A stretch of 64,000 bases of DNA from Whitmania pigra. Taxonomy: Eukaryota; Annelida; Clitellata; Hirudinida; Haemopidae. The notes below the pieces were generated by a model. That model was not told the origin of the DNA, searched no databases, and saw only the letters and a list, made by a program, of their open reading frames with translations. The stretch spans positions 3,358,501 through 3,422,500 of the forward strand of contig JAJTWR010000308.1 in NCBI GenBank assembly GCA_021613335.1. The letters are read 5' to 3'. Position numbers and translations under genes: made by a program. Position 1 is the first letter of the stretch. Each line of letters starts with the position of its first letter. Shown in pieces: positions 51,611-63,699 of this stretch.

Positions 51611-52746
51611 TACTTGACTTTCCTTGCTGGATTTGTAATTGAAAATATGAATGCTTAAAATGTGACAAACAGATGCAAAAATAAAACACATCATTTTATT
51701 AAACTTGTGCAGCCAAGTAATTGTTGACTAATGTTATTATTATTAACTCTTACTTCAGAATGCTTGAGAGCCATTGGTTTGTTTGGGCCACTCAGATGAG
51801 TCATATCCCCATGCTCGTTGATTATGACAAGTCTCATGACTGGGTTACAGCCCAGCTGGTGGCCTCGTGCAACATCGAACATTCCCTCTTTAATGATTGG
51901 TGGAGTGGACACCTGAACTTTCAGATCGAGCATCAGTTAGTCTTCATCACTGGTTCATATTGGAGAGTTTGATTTGTTGAAAAGTTTGCTCGTCAGAAAT
52001 TATTTGCAATGCTTTTGGATATTTTGTTCTCAAGTATTGTTAAATTTGGGTAAAATCATATTTTTGGCAGCTTGTTTCCTACAATGCCTCGACACAATTT
52101 GGTTAAAGTATCATCTCAAGTGAGAGCTTTGTGTGACAAGCACAACCTCAGCTAACAGGTCAAACCTCTATGGAAAGCATTTTCAGACATTGTTAGGTTT
52201 GTGACATTTTGAGATGAGAAATGTCATTTATAAAAAAATCTTTTAGCATTAACTCACTCCAATAGTGTTCAACATTCATTTTAAACATTTGCCTTCATTT
52301 TCTTATTTTCATTGATGCATTCAACAATTTGTGCTCAGTTATTAACAAGTTATGCTTGAATTTTTGACAGTTCACTAGAAAAATCTGGAGATATTTGGCA
52401 GCATTTTTACAACATGTAAACTTCCACAATCCTGGTTTTGCATCCGCAAGAAATCATCTTTTCCCAGATCATTTAGGAACTTGATCAGAATAATTACATT
52501 TTGTGCATGTATTAGCCTATTATTATGATAATGCTATATGACCCATCAGGTGATTTGCAATTGGGCCACATAGGCAGCATGTTCCTCATGTGGTTTTCCT
52601 AAAAGATGTCTTGCTTCGTAGCATAGTTTATCAAAACACTGATAAGTATTGCAATATTTTGATTTTTTTCTTTTAATTTTACTTTACAGTTTGCAATTGA
52701 TTTCTGCTGTTAACAAATTCTTTAGGGATGCAGGATTCATCTAGAG

Positions 52747-53856
52747 CAGGGGTTCCCAACCTTTTTGTGCCCACGGCTCCCTTAGAGGACAAAATGTGGT
52801 CCACGGCCCCCTATCAAAACTTTTCAAGTAAAAAAGCAATGAAAGATAATTTACTGTCAAAAAAGAACCATACGATGTATTTTGAAAACAAATTTTTAAT
52901 GCGAAGATTGCTCCTTCTTCTTGTCCACAAGAAGGGCTTTAATTTTAACAGGGCCACTCTCATGTCATCCTTTGCATCAAGCTTGTTTCGCGATTTTGTT
53001 TTGATAGTCGGCAAGGTTGAAAATCCAGCTTCACAAAGGTAGGTTGTCACAAAAAGAATGGTGGATGTCATGGCTCTTTTGACTAGAACTGGGTATGGTA
53101 TCATCATGGAGCACCAAAGTCAGCCAAACTCTTGACCTGAAACTCCCTCTTTAGCAACTCTTTGTGCCTCAGATCAATGAGATCATCTTTGGCCAAGTCC
53201 TGATCATCCAAATCGACCAAAAATAGATTCCTTACCCAGGCATCATGGGGCTGCAACTCTTTCATAATAAAGTAGTCGTGAAATGATGCCATCAGAGTTC
53301 CAACGTGAGCCAAAATATCGCCTTTAAGAGAAGCTGGTATGGTGCCAGCTGCATCCAGACTGGGTTGCAGAGACTCTTCTAATCTTGGAAAATTCGCAAA
53401 GTTGTTATTTTTCATTCTTCTGATCCACAGGGGCAGCTTCTCCAGAAATAAGCCTAGTTCCTTACCAGCATCAATAACGGTCATGTTAGGACCCTGAATC
53501 AGTGTTAAGCTCATTTAAATGGGTGAAAATGTCAGCCAAAATTGCCAGTGATAGGCTGAATTCTGGCAGACAAAATATACTTTCAAGGTCACTCTGTTTC
53601 TCTTGTAAGAACATGGACACCTCAATCTGCAGTTCCATTAGTCGACTGTGTTTTTTAAATTTATTTTTGCAAAAATTGACACTTTCATGTACTTTATCAT
53701 AAACTCTGCTCCATACTCATTACTTGTGCATGAATATTATTCACGGATTTTTTAAAAAGTTAGTTTTAAAATAATTTTGAAAATTTTCTATGCTGATTTT
53801 TGAAAAGTACTCCACGGCTCCCCTGGACCCCCTTTGCAGCTCCCCTAGGAACCCTG
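52747..53856 (-). mobile_element. Degenerate hAT transposon with transposase remnant
   Basis: Ends CAGGGGTTCCCAACC and (inverted) CAGGGTTCCTAGGGG, flanked by the 8-bp duplication ATCTAGAG at 52739-52746 and 53857-53864, the hAT signature. Minus-strand frames 53514-53104 and 53107-52814 encode the C-terminal part of a ZBED5/Charlie-type transposase. LFLEKLPLWIRRM and VRNLFLVDLDDQDLAKDDL are followed, after a frameshift, by the dimerisation block TTYLCEAGFSTLPTIKTKSR. The N-terminal zinc finger and catalytic core are missing. Confidence 0.92.
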
Positions 53857-53864
53857 ATCTAGAG

Positions 53865-54574
53865 TATTGATTAATTTTATATGATGCATGAAATGCTGAT
53901 GCTGTGCATTGGCAGAAACACATTTTGAGACCTCTTGTCAGACGATATTGCTCAATAATTATCATGTTTGAGTGGTCATTCAGCCACCATTGGGATTGTT
54001 GAGTTATTGTTAGATCTAGTATTACTCTAGCATCATTAATGGTATTAGTAGTGCATTATCTTCATTTATAGTATTTTACCTAGACTAGTAATTTTTGATA
54101 TTTACATCATATATTCACTCGATTTTGCACTCTGCTGTTTTTGAAATGAATAAGGAAATTGCAACATCTTTGATTGATTTTATGAGTTAATTTTCTGCAT
54201 GGCCCACTTTCCACTTCTGGTTAATTCAGTTTCTTTGCTAAAACTATGTTTTGGAGCAACCTCTTGTCTGCCAAATAAAATCATGCAACTTTTTTCCAAA
54301 AAACGTGACTGTGCGACGTTCTATTTTCCAACACGAGCAGCTTCTTCTTCAAACATTATTTTGAAAAAATAAATTAAATGGATTTAATTATGAGTTTTCA
54401 GCGATTAAAAAGTCAACTGATAAATGCAATGAAATGTTCAATTCACAATTAACTTCAGCATCAAGGGAATGAACATAACAAGACAATTGCAAGTGATTTT
54501 CAGACTGTTAATGTTCAACTTGCAATTAAATTCCTCTCAAGTTCTTGTTCAAGTTCCCGTGTTTGTGCAAAGTT
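53865..54574. other. Intergenic DNA after the hAT element
   Basis: About 700 bp of AT-rich sequence that includes the 3' flank of the exchanger gene. No gene, repeat or clear signal recognised. Confidence 0.5.
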
Positions 54575-57500
54575 TTAAACTGGCAGAAGGTCAACAGCTG
54601 AAGTGTTTTCATCTGTTAATGGGAGGAGATCTATGTCTGATGATTGAGCATCTCCATTGGTATTGGAGAGCACCTCAGTCAACTGCAGAAGGAAGAAATA
54701 ATTTAACAACTTTAGAAAATAATTAAATTATTAACAATTAAAACTTCTTTCAAATACCTGCTCGGTGGTTGTGAACAGTTTCGACAAAGGCAAGCAAAAC
54801 CTTGGCAACGTTTCTGTCAGAGGTGGAGAGGCGTGCGTCAAAAGAGGTTTTACGAATCTGTTGATGAAATTAGGTGGTAGGTTGGCATCACAAACAAATT
54901 TCTTGCCATATACAGATATTAAAGGATTTGCAATAGAATAATTCTTATGACCTTCTGTCCAGGCTACTCCAGATTCTGGCAATTTTACCTTTCTCTCCAA
55001 CAGACTGAAGGAGTTGTGGCTGAAAGATAAATATCACAATTTCAAATTATCAGAAAAAGTGTTGGTAAAAATCAACAATACTTAACAATTTTTCAATTAC
55101 AGAATGAAATAATGTTTCATGTTTCTTCATAATACTTGCAATTGCAATTAATTTATATAGCTCTCCTTGTCAAGGTGGCAATGCAAGCTGAGGTGTAAGT
55201 CCAATTACGACTTGAAGCTATTTGCACATCTACAAATTTGGTGCTAATGAATGCATAACCCAAACCAATGTCATCATCTCAAATGTTTAATTGGTGAGTT
55301 TCAATTTGAAATAAGGATACCATATTTTAAAGGTATATTTAAATGGTATTTCAGAACTCTGCAAGAGATGAAGGTGCCATGAACGATCATTCATATAAAA
55401 TCCTTCGCAAATCGTAAATTTAACAGTTAAAAATATAATTTTATTTGTATAAACTGATGAGCTGTCAGCAGCAATGACATCAAATTTTCAGAGAAGAGGG
55501 AGTAACTTCATGATTTCCTAAATCACATGAATCTCATCACTTTATTGCAAGCTGAATGAGTTAAAGTATAGCAACTACACTTTGTATAGTTAAGTATCAT
55601 AAGCTTAAGTGTAATACCTCAAATGTTGTACTTAAATGTCATACTTAAGTATAATAACTTAAATGTTGTACTTACAGCACTGCATTGGTCATTTGATTCG
55701 TCGAATCCAGTCCTGCAAAGAATATGTTTCGATAAAATAAACATTATTAATATAACCAGATTTTTAGATGCACCTAATTTTAAGCCAAAACATAAACTGA
55801 GTTGTCAATCCACCACAGAGAACAACGGTGATGATGACGATGATTAATGTTATCGAGAGGATAGTTTGGCGAGCCACGGTCGACGTGTTCCTCATCGCGA
55901 GGGCAAAAGCCATCGCCCCTCTGAGACCTGAACAAATGCAAATATGAATATGTTTCGTACAAATTTGATTTCATCAAAACCTGAAACATATATTTCCCTC
56001 AACTTGACAAAATAAAGCATGTATGTTATCATTTGATATGAAATAATAAAAATAACCTGAAAAAGTCATAAAGTCTGGTCACCAAGTCATATTTATAATT
56101 GAATCAAGCTTACGTGCATCAGCAAAATGCATTAAACTAAGTAACATCACCTCAAACAAACCTGAAAACATCATGACATGTTGAAACTTGCACGGAATTT
56201 TGTTGGATCTTCCAAAGTTTACAAGAAATGACAGGGGGTAAATATTAGAGGCTCTACCAATTATCACAGTTAACTGGAGGCAATGTTAAAGAACATCATT
56301 ATCAAGAACTAGATTTGTTAGGAATTGTGATAAGAATGAATCTGTAAAACTTGGAAAAACTACCAAAAATAGAAGTTTATAATCTAACAAAAGCTCAAGC
56401 CACTTATCAGTTACAGAAACTCTTGTGGGTAGCCAGGATTTGAACTCTTAATGGAGCCACAAAAAAGTAAAAGCCTTAACCTCTGCAAAAACTCGAGTGC
56501 AAAAGCAGTCAGAAATTCATAAACACAACAGGCAAAGGATACCAAAGCAAACATTATTAATCCAGCATCCCAGGAATGTTTTGGAAAAGTGAATGTAGCC
56601 ACTCCAATATATGTGAACACAAAATTTTCCATCAGGAAATTTAGAAGATGGAAGAGCTGAAAATGTGAAGCAGTTAAAACATTAGTTAATAATAAATGGA
56701 ACTTGTACATTAACTGAAAATATTATCAGTCTCCAATGAGCAAGGTCAGGCAAACAGTTGGAAAAGAGTCGAACTATTTCTCTGATTCCATTAATGCAAT
56801 TGATCTTATACATTAAAATTTAATCCTTTGTTGTAATCCATGGCATTGCATTTAATTATCTATATCAGATCATACAAAGGCAATGTCATCGTATTATAAC
56901 AATTAAGGAGAACTCATGCAACAATTTCAATATGACAAAATATCAAAAATTTACACATTGCAAAGCTCTATTAAAACAAATTAATTCATAAAAAATGTTA
57001 ATTCCAACCTCCTTGGTAGAATTTTGAGATGTTGGAGAAAGATTATTGTAGGTGTAGTGAGCTTGACAAATGCCACAGAATAACACTGCAACAATTCCTA
57101 TGAATGCAATGGGATTGCATTAAAGATTATCATTACAAGTTGAAATGTGTTCATAAACACACCTGTCAGTTTAAGAGATTCTGCAGCGAGAAATGTTGCA
57201 TAAGACATCAAAACAAACAAAGATGTTTCAAGAAGAGGGAAGTTTCTCAATTTGGTGAATTTGGTCACCTGGATTCACAGAGTTAAGAAAATAAACAACT
57301 TGACTAAACTTGACTAGTAATGCATTAAAATATCAGGTGAGGAATTTCAGTGAGATTGTGAGCTTTAAAAGCCATTAGAAAAGAGAGGGTAGCATCTAAA
57401 ATTGCTCTCTAGATTTTATAGTAGGCAAACAAACACCATTAATAAAATATTATTTCTGATACCAATAAAACAATTTATTTAATTTTCACATAACAAAGTT

Positions 57501-59645
57501 TTACATAATATTATGTAAAGTCAAATTCTCATGTAACATGTATTTCCCTTTCTTAAAATGTATGAGAACAAGAGGATACAAATGCAGTGACACAGCCCAT
57601 AGTGCTTCCAATGAGGAATGAGCCAAAAAACACGGCAAAAAAGTAACCCAGGCATCCAAAAAATGCTCCCCCATCAAACCCTGTAGATGTGCTTTTGTAT
57701 GTTTCTATGGAGCTACCAAGGAATAAGGTTAAGCATTGAGAAGTAATTAATTAGCATAATTTAAAATTTCAATTCTGAAATCACATGAGCATTTTCAATA
57801 GCATAAACAACTTCCTTAATCCTAACAAAGTTATAATGGACTTCCGCGAATGCAAACAAGCCAGTTTGAAGGTCTGTTCTAACTTAAGTTAAGAACCTCC
57901 TAATACTTTGTCACGTGGTTGAATTGAACAGTTGTAAAGATTATTGTTTGTTCATCTGACCTGGTCAAGACAATGGCCACAGCATCATTGAGAACACTCT
58001 CCCCAAATACGAGAGCATGCAGGTCCACGTCCACATTCAGATCATTAAATATGGCAAGAACTGTTACTGGAACATTATAAATATTTTAATGTATTAGAAA
58101 TAATTAGAAATGATAATTTATTCAGGAATTTATTTAATGGTATTCCAAATAAAAACCCTTCGTACTGGTTAGCCTAGGCTGTTGCAAAGCGATGTTAATG
58201 CGAACGCGATGCAAGTTCGCAACCCGTCGCTTCCAACGAGGGCCATAAAATATTGCAAAAGATTAATTCAGATGGATTTTATAAAAAACATAAAACCTGC
58301 ATATTTCGAGTTTATTGGTTTTTGCATCCAAAAGATTGATTCAAACATTGTATGAATAAAGACAATATAAGCAAATCAGACAACAGTTTCATAATATTAG
58401 AATGCTCTTCTAAATTATTTTATTACTTTAATACTGCTTTAAGTAGTATTTCTCAAGTAGAAATGACCAAAACCCAACCTGGATCAGTGGCTGAGATGAT
58501 TGCTCCAAACAGTAAACAATCAGTGAAAGTATTTAATTTTGTTGAGGAAATGAGCAAACTGAAGCCATACATGAGACCACTGTTTAAAAGTTAATGAAAA
58601 TCCTACATTAGAAATGTTAAAGATAGAAAGGAAATTACTATTTCTCAGATTAATGCATATTTGCAATTAAATAAAATAATGTCACCCAGTTGTAAAAGAT
58701 GACAAAAGAGTGCCCAAAAACGCAAAAGTCATAATGGCCCCTATATTTTTGAAAAAATGTTTCTGAAATAACAACAAAATAAAGAAGTTATTAAATGCAA
58801 ACATTTCCTCAGCATAAAAATGGTAATAACCCTCTTCATTTGATATCCAGCATTAAATATAACTGGTGGTAATATCACATTGAAGAATATTTCTGGATCA
58901 AATGTTGCCTAAATTTTAAAATCTCAAAGTAGACTAAAAAATCACAATCATTCTTATGGTTATAAATGTGCAAATTATTGTTGACAAAGACTAGATATTT
59001 CTGGAATACTGCTAAAAGAATAAAGCTTACTTAAATAACTTGCATAAAATACTAAGTAACGTTACACAAACCTTTTCTTGCAGTTCAGTTTCGCCAAAGG
59101 CCGCTTGATCGATTTGTGAATGAAATGCATATTGATAATAAGAAGATTTATTAAACTCATTGGGAACTTCAAGCCTCAAATATGTTGGAACATCACTCGT
59201 CAGATTGTAGACAACATTGGCAGCCTCTATCCTCTTTATGCTTGTAGAGTATTTTATAATAGCCCCAACAAGTAATCCTTTTCATTACAAAACGATTATC
59301 TCAACACAAATATACCCAAACAAATAAATATCTCTATGATAGCATTAATACCATACTTAATTGGTAATTGCTATTAGGTAATAACTTGTAACTTATCTTA
59401 CCATATATTAAAGCCAATCCGGTTTCATGGATAAATTTGAATCGTCTATGTTTAAAAAGCCAAACTGTCAATATCGTAAGGATCAGCAAGGAAACATAGG
59501 ATAGTAAGTTGAGGCTGTCAATTTGATGTCTCTTTTCCGCCTTTTCTTCAAATTTTGAATCTATATCACTAGCCTCAGCAATCAAAATTTGTAGCGTGTA
59601 TGGACATCCAAATAAAACAAGCAAAAACAAATTAAATCGCGACAT
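54575..59645 (-). CDS. Endosomal/organellar Na+/H+ exchanger, SLC9A6/A7/A9-like
   Basis: A multi-pass cation/proton antiporter; NHE6/7/9 relatives alkalinise endosomes and trans-Golgi. Sixteen exons: 59402-59645, 59072-59277, 58831-58908, 58686-58762, 58479-58579, 57961-58066, 57580-57711, 57163-57268, 57009-57097, 56543-56656, 56162-56273, 55774-55927, 55676-55712, 54952-55019, 54758-54857, 54575-54682, about 610 residues. The signal-like start [15 protein letters not shown] is followed by [58 protein letters not shown], the ion-site [60 protein letters not shown] and [18 protein letters not shown]. All junctions keep phase except exon 57580-57711, which is one base short (see findings). Confidence 0.93.
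57658..57662 (-). other. Apparent 1-nt deletion in the exchanger exon (T5 run)
   Basis: On the minus strand the exon reads ...GGGGGAGCATTTTTGGATGCC. The upstream part is coding in one frame (GFDGGAF) and the downstream part in the next ([14 protein letters not shown]); a sixth T would restore the frame. The exon is 132 nt where 133 are needed to meet the next exon in phase 0. Confidence 0.8.
58160..58250 (+). mobile_element. Short tRNA-like SINE fragment in an exchanger intron
   Basis: GGTTAGCCTAGGCTGTTGCA ... GCAAGTTCGCAACCCGTCGC shows A-box-like and B-box-like motifs and resembles the SINE family at 26877 and 11545. It lies within intron 58067-58478 of the exchanger, antisense to it. Confidence 0.45.
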
Positions 59646-60868
59646 TACTAGCGAGGGGCAACCGAAACTAAAACTTTATATAAGCACGGTTCCGTGAATT
59701 CTCTGGACCGAGGTGCTTGTGCATAAAGGTTTTAAACTTAGATAATAATAATCTACAAAATGATTATTTTATACGCCAATTAATTAATTAATATTCATTT
59801 ATTGTCCATTGCAACGTATGCGAATGAGTCACCTTTCCGACTGCTACTGGTATAATATTTAATTGCATCAAATTAATATTTAATTATTAATGGATATAAA
59901 TTCATAATATACAATTGTGACTAAGTTAAGAAAAAATTGCCGAACGGGCTTTCTGTTTTTAATGCGCACGAGTTCTTTGTCGCACTTGTATTAGATTTTA
60001 ACTCTCCTCAGCGACATTATTTCAGCTTCAGTTCCAAGAGGTATAAACTTTCGTAAAACATGATGAGATTACCTTTTTTGCGTCTAAAATCGGGGAGCCA
60101 ATGGGGCAATACATCATCCAAGTAGTCTTTGGGCAAGGGTTACATTACTTGCATTTGCATATATAAATTCCAAATTTAGAATTGTTAGAATTTAGAATTT
60201 AGAATTCAGTTCAACAGTCCCTGAACGTAAGACGTAAGAGCAGAAGCAAAAAAAGTGCCGGTTCGAGACTTTTTCTGGGCTTCCCCCCTTCCACTACCTA
60301 TCATAGATAGATGATTCAGTTGCACTATGTAAGCTCTGAGGAATCAGGAATATTTTTAAAAGCTCTTACAGATAATATTACAAAGATCTATAAAGTGGGA
60401 AAGTATCCTCACCGACGATTAATATGGATGAAAAAACTTCCAGAGAAGTACTGGAGATTATAAAGATGGACAATTAAATTGTCAAACAACTTGTACAAAG
60501 TGGGCTTCCTCTGCTTCGTTTATTTTATTCACATTTTCATCAGGTGTATCTTCATCATATCTTTTTTCTGGCGGTGGTACTACTGTTTCTAAACATTTTT
60601 ACTTCTATCTACAGGCTGGATGCAACAAGCTTAGATTCATTCCACATTGATTTCCAACTGTCTCGCAAAGCTAATCGTTGTGCAAGAAAGCTTTCTATGT
60701 TTGCAACATCCATATCTAAAGTCGCATAATTAGCTTTAATGACATTGTTACAGAAGTCAATAGGGATCAGTATGCAGTAATAATAAAAATTTCATGCGTA
60801 ATTGCTCATTTCAATATTGAGTTCTAATGTTCATGGGCCCCGGTGGATGCACCCCTCCTCGTGGGGCC
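59646..60868. other. Region upstream of the exchanger
   Basis: About 1.2 kb upstream of the minus-strand exchanger start. No TATA box is clear. An open frame at 60544-60729 (+) with a hydrophobic start (FFLAVVLLFLNIFTS) has no recognisable relative; I do not call it. Otherwise AT-rich and featureless. Confidence 0.45.
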
Positions 60869-61930
60869 GGTGACCCGTCATAACAGCCCGGCGACAGAAT
60901 AGCCCCGACAAAACAGCCCCGTCAAAATAGCCCGGCGTCAAAATAGCTCAAGACAAAACAGCCCCGACAAAACCGCCCCGGCAAAACAGCCCCGTCGAAA
61001 CAGCCCGGCGTCAAAATAGCCCAAGACAAAATAGCCCCGTCAAAATGGCCCCGTCAAAATAGCCCCGACAAAATAGCCCGGCGACAAAATAGCCCAGGAC
61101 AAAACAACCCGGCGACAAAATAGCCCGGCGAAAAAATAGCCCCGTCATTATAGCCCCACGATAACTCCATGTCAAAGTATTTTTAAAAAATGTTGTGAAA
61201 CTGAATCAAAATTTAATTCGAAATTAGTGGCTTGAATGCTTTGACCGTTTTGAGTATTGTTTGTTGTTATTATTGTCCAGAAGTTTAATTTGCATAGTCT
61301 TGCTTATTCAAATTTGTATCTGGCTTACAAATTTGTGTTGACATTATCCTCATCACAAGTTGCTTGTGAGAGGTCGTTTTCATCAAGATCATTCATGCTG
61401 ATGTCTTGTGAGAAAGACTCTTTTCCAAGAATCAATAACAATGAAATCATTGATGTTTTAGCATCGACTAGTGAAACGATGAAAAAGCTGTTATAATAGT
61501 TAATAGTGAATAGAAATTTTAGACTCTAGTGTTTCTTATGTTTAAATTGATCAAACTAGGAGTTAAATAAAATTTCCCGGGCCGGTTTTTTAAGCCAGTC
61601 CGACCCTGGTGACAGGGCTGTTTTGACGGGGCTGTTTTGTCGGGGCTATTTTGTCGCCGGGCTATTTTGTCGCCGGGTTGTTTTGTCCTGGGCTATTTTG
61701 TCGCCGGGCGGTTTTGTCGGGGCTATTTTGACGGGGCCATTTTGACGGGATTTTTCCGTCCTGGGCTATTTTGACGCCGGGCTGTTTCGACGGGGCCGTT
61801 TTGTCGGGGCGGTTTTGTCGGGGCGGTTTTGTCGGGGCTGTTTTGTCTTGAGCTATTTTGACGCCGGGCTATTTTGACGGGGCTGTTTTGTCGGGGCTAT
61901 TCTGTCGCCGGGCTGTTATGACGGGGTGCC
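60869..61930 (+). mobile_element. Foldback-like transposon copy 2, inverted relative to copy 1
   Basis: A 1062-bp element flanked by CGTGGGGCC at 60860-60868 and 61931-61939. Ends are GGTGACCCGTCATAAC and, inverted, GGCACCCCGTCATAAC. Arms are minisatellites of AGCCCCGACAAAAC / AGCCCGGCGACAAAAT units (60878-61160 and 61610-61925). The core (about 61161-61609) encodes on the plus strand the same hAT dimerisation-like block as copy 1, with CERSFSSRSFMLMSCEKDSF and NNNEIIDVLASTSE. Relative to copy 1 the core lacks about 24 bp near 61310. It carries no full transposase, so both copies are non-autonomous. Confidence 0.88.
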
Positions 61931-61939
61931 CGTGGGGCC

Positions 61940-63125
61940 TGATGGAAGGTCAAACATTTATTTGCGAAGAACGCAACAGTAACGTAGTATACAAAGAGCT
62001 AAAAGAACCTTTAGTTCTAAATATTAAAAAAAAAAACAAATGTTCAATCGTCTCTACAACAGTTACAATCGCAAATGATTTTCAACATACTCGTCTTCAG
62101 TCTATCATCATTCATTCTGGTGCACAGGCTGTGCTTATTGTCAGACCCCGTTTTATGCCCAGATTCTGGTTAAATAATGGTTAATGAATTCGAAGGTTAT
62201 CACTAGTTTTAATTTTCATTGACTGCTTATTATAACAAAATTTAATTCAGATCCACACAAAAGATTATAATATTGACTTTTTATTAAGTTTTCAGCTTGC
62301 TTTATGTCTTATTTCACTTGCATTCCGCCCAAATATTCAAGTTGCAATTTTATTAATTTTAAGCAAAAGTTTCCTTATTGTTACGCTAAGTTCATTTGCC
62401 TTTAAGTCTTCTGCATTCATTCTTTGTTTTTGTCACACTGATAACAACAGTAGTTGAGAAGACCCAACTCCACAACAACTCTAAGCTTAAATCTTTGAAT
62501 AAATTGTTCTCTGCAGTCTCTAAAATGACTCGAGTCAAGTATTGATTTTTAATCTTAAATCACATTTAATTTTAGTTGTGCTAGTAATTAACATATATAA
62601 AACAAACAAAAAAGAGTTATTAAATTTGGGCATTTCAGCCATGTCAATGTTTCGATAATAATGAATACCGTGATGCATTTATTTCTGGTCATAAGTTGAG
62701 ACATTTTCTGATCTGGTCTTGTTAATTCCATGTTTTTACTTACACTTTCAATTCTTGGCATTTGATTAGCAGGAAAAAAAGGAAGAATATCAATAATACG
62801 ACTGTCGATTACAATCGATGATTAATAATTGACAGTTATGATGAGAATTCTTTCATCATAAAGGGCAAAAATCTGCATTTGAGAAACTCAAAAAGTAATT
62901 AAACAGTTTATTATAATAACGATATTGTCGTTTTCCCTGATCAGCTCATGGCTTCAAACTTTCGTAAGGGCAACTATAATTCAAATAAAAAAAGTCAGAA
63001 CAACAAAACATTCCAAATTTCCTCCACTTCCTACATCTCAAACATTAAATAATCCAGTATACCATGCATAAAATTTATTATTAAAATAAAATTTAATAAA
63101 ATTTATTATTAAAAGTTTATTATAA
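61940..63125. other. Intergenic DNA right of the foldback-like element
   Basis: About 1.2 kb of AT-rich sequence. A short open frame at 61990-62184 has no recognisable domain. No gene called. Confidence 0.5.
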
Positions 63126-63310
63126 TAGTAGTTAATTTATTTAGTGACACATACGTCAAAGGTGCTTCTTGTAAACATTTACACAGCGCTTCTTCCCGAG
63201 GGCGCTTGTGGCAGTGCAGGCTGGGTTTCGAAAACGACACATCACGGTTGTGACATTACCGCCGTATGCAAGAACGTAACCCATTCGGTCAACCTAAACA
63301 TTTGTTATTA
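63126..63310 (-). mobile_element. tRNA-derived SINE copy (minus strand)
   Basis: On the minus strand it reads GTGTCGTTTTCGAAACCCAG (B-box-like), then CCTGCACTGCCACAAGCGCC and a GCGCTGTGTAAATG tail, matching the family at 26877 in order and spacing. The 5' head is diverged (GGTTACGTTCTTGC). Confidence 0.55.
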
Positions 63311-63554
63311 AAATCACTTTATTAAGAATTATAAATAAAACGCTCACTCTAATTCACAATTGTAAAGGAATAACAAAATTCTCCAAGTCGGGAAGTTTGA
63401 ATATCAAGTAAATTGTATAGAAATTGTTTTTATAATGATTCTTTTAAATCCAACAAATTTAGATTGTGAATTAAGTAGCTGTTATATTTAGCCAATCAAT
63501 TGAATGGCTTACGTATCCTAATAGAATGTGAAGGCATTTACATCAACTCTGCCA

Positions 63555-63695
63555 TTTATTTACATAGCGCCCCTACCCGTCGTTGTTCTCTGGCGATGCA
63601 GGCTAGATCACGAATATTACGATTGCCAGGATTCAGGAACGCAACCCGTTCGACCAACTGTCACGCGATGCTTGCAAAAAGCCGTGAACGAACTG
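63555..63695 (-). mobile_element. Second tRNA-derived SINE copy (minus strand)
   Basis: On the minus strand GGTCGAACGGGTTGCGTTCC is followed by AGCCTGCATCGCCAGAGAAC and GGGGCGCTATGTAAATA, parallel to the copy at 63126-63310. The two are about 250 bp apart in the same orientation. Open frames over this segment are by-products. Confidence 0.5.
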
Positions 63696-63699
63696 TTTC

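Larger units (their letters stand above)
49415..52419 (+). pseudogene. Front-end fatty-acid desaturase pseudogene (cytochrome b5 + desaturase, FADS-like)
   Basis: Intact relatives are ER membrane enzymes that introduce delta-5/delta-6 double bonds into long-chain fatty acyl-CoA. Remaining exons: 49415-49534 and 50122-50199 (cytochrome b5 with WIIIDDFV / [13 protein letters not shown], interrupted by the 49535-50112 transposon), 50269-50379 (AFHINKPLVGKYM), 50448-50645 (membrane segments), 51168-51248 (first His box HDYGH), 51759-51935 and 52071-52204 (NFQIEH|H LFPTMPRHN, third His box), 52371-52419 (KSGDIWQHFYNM, stop). Lesions: transposon inside the cytochrome b5 exon, no exon with the second His box (HxxHH) between 51249 and 51758, and a TAA at 52153-52155 where relatives have Tyr. 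Splice sites are still clean, so the decay is recent. Confidence 0.88.

Noticed and set aside
54731..55000. Continuous minus-strand open frame ([19 protein letters not shown]...) as exchan­ger coding sequence
   Set aside because: The middle part is intron 54858-54951; splicing at 54952/54857 gives the family-matching [21 protein letters not shown] sequence.
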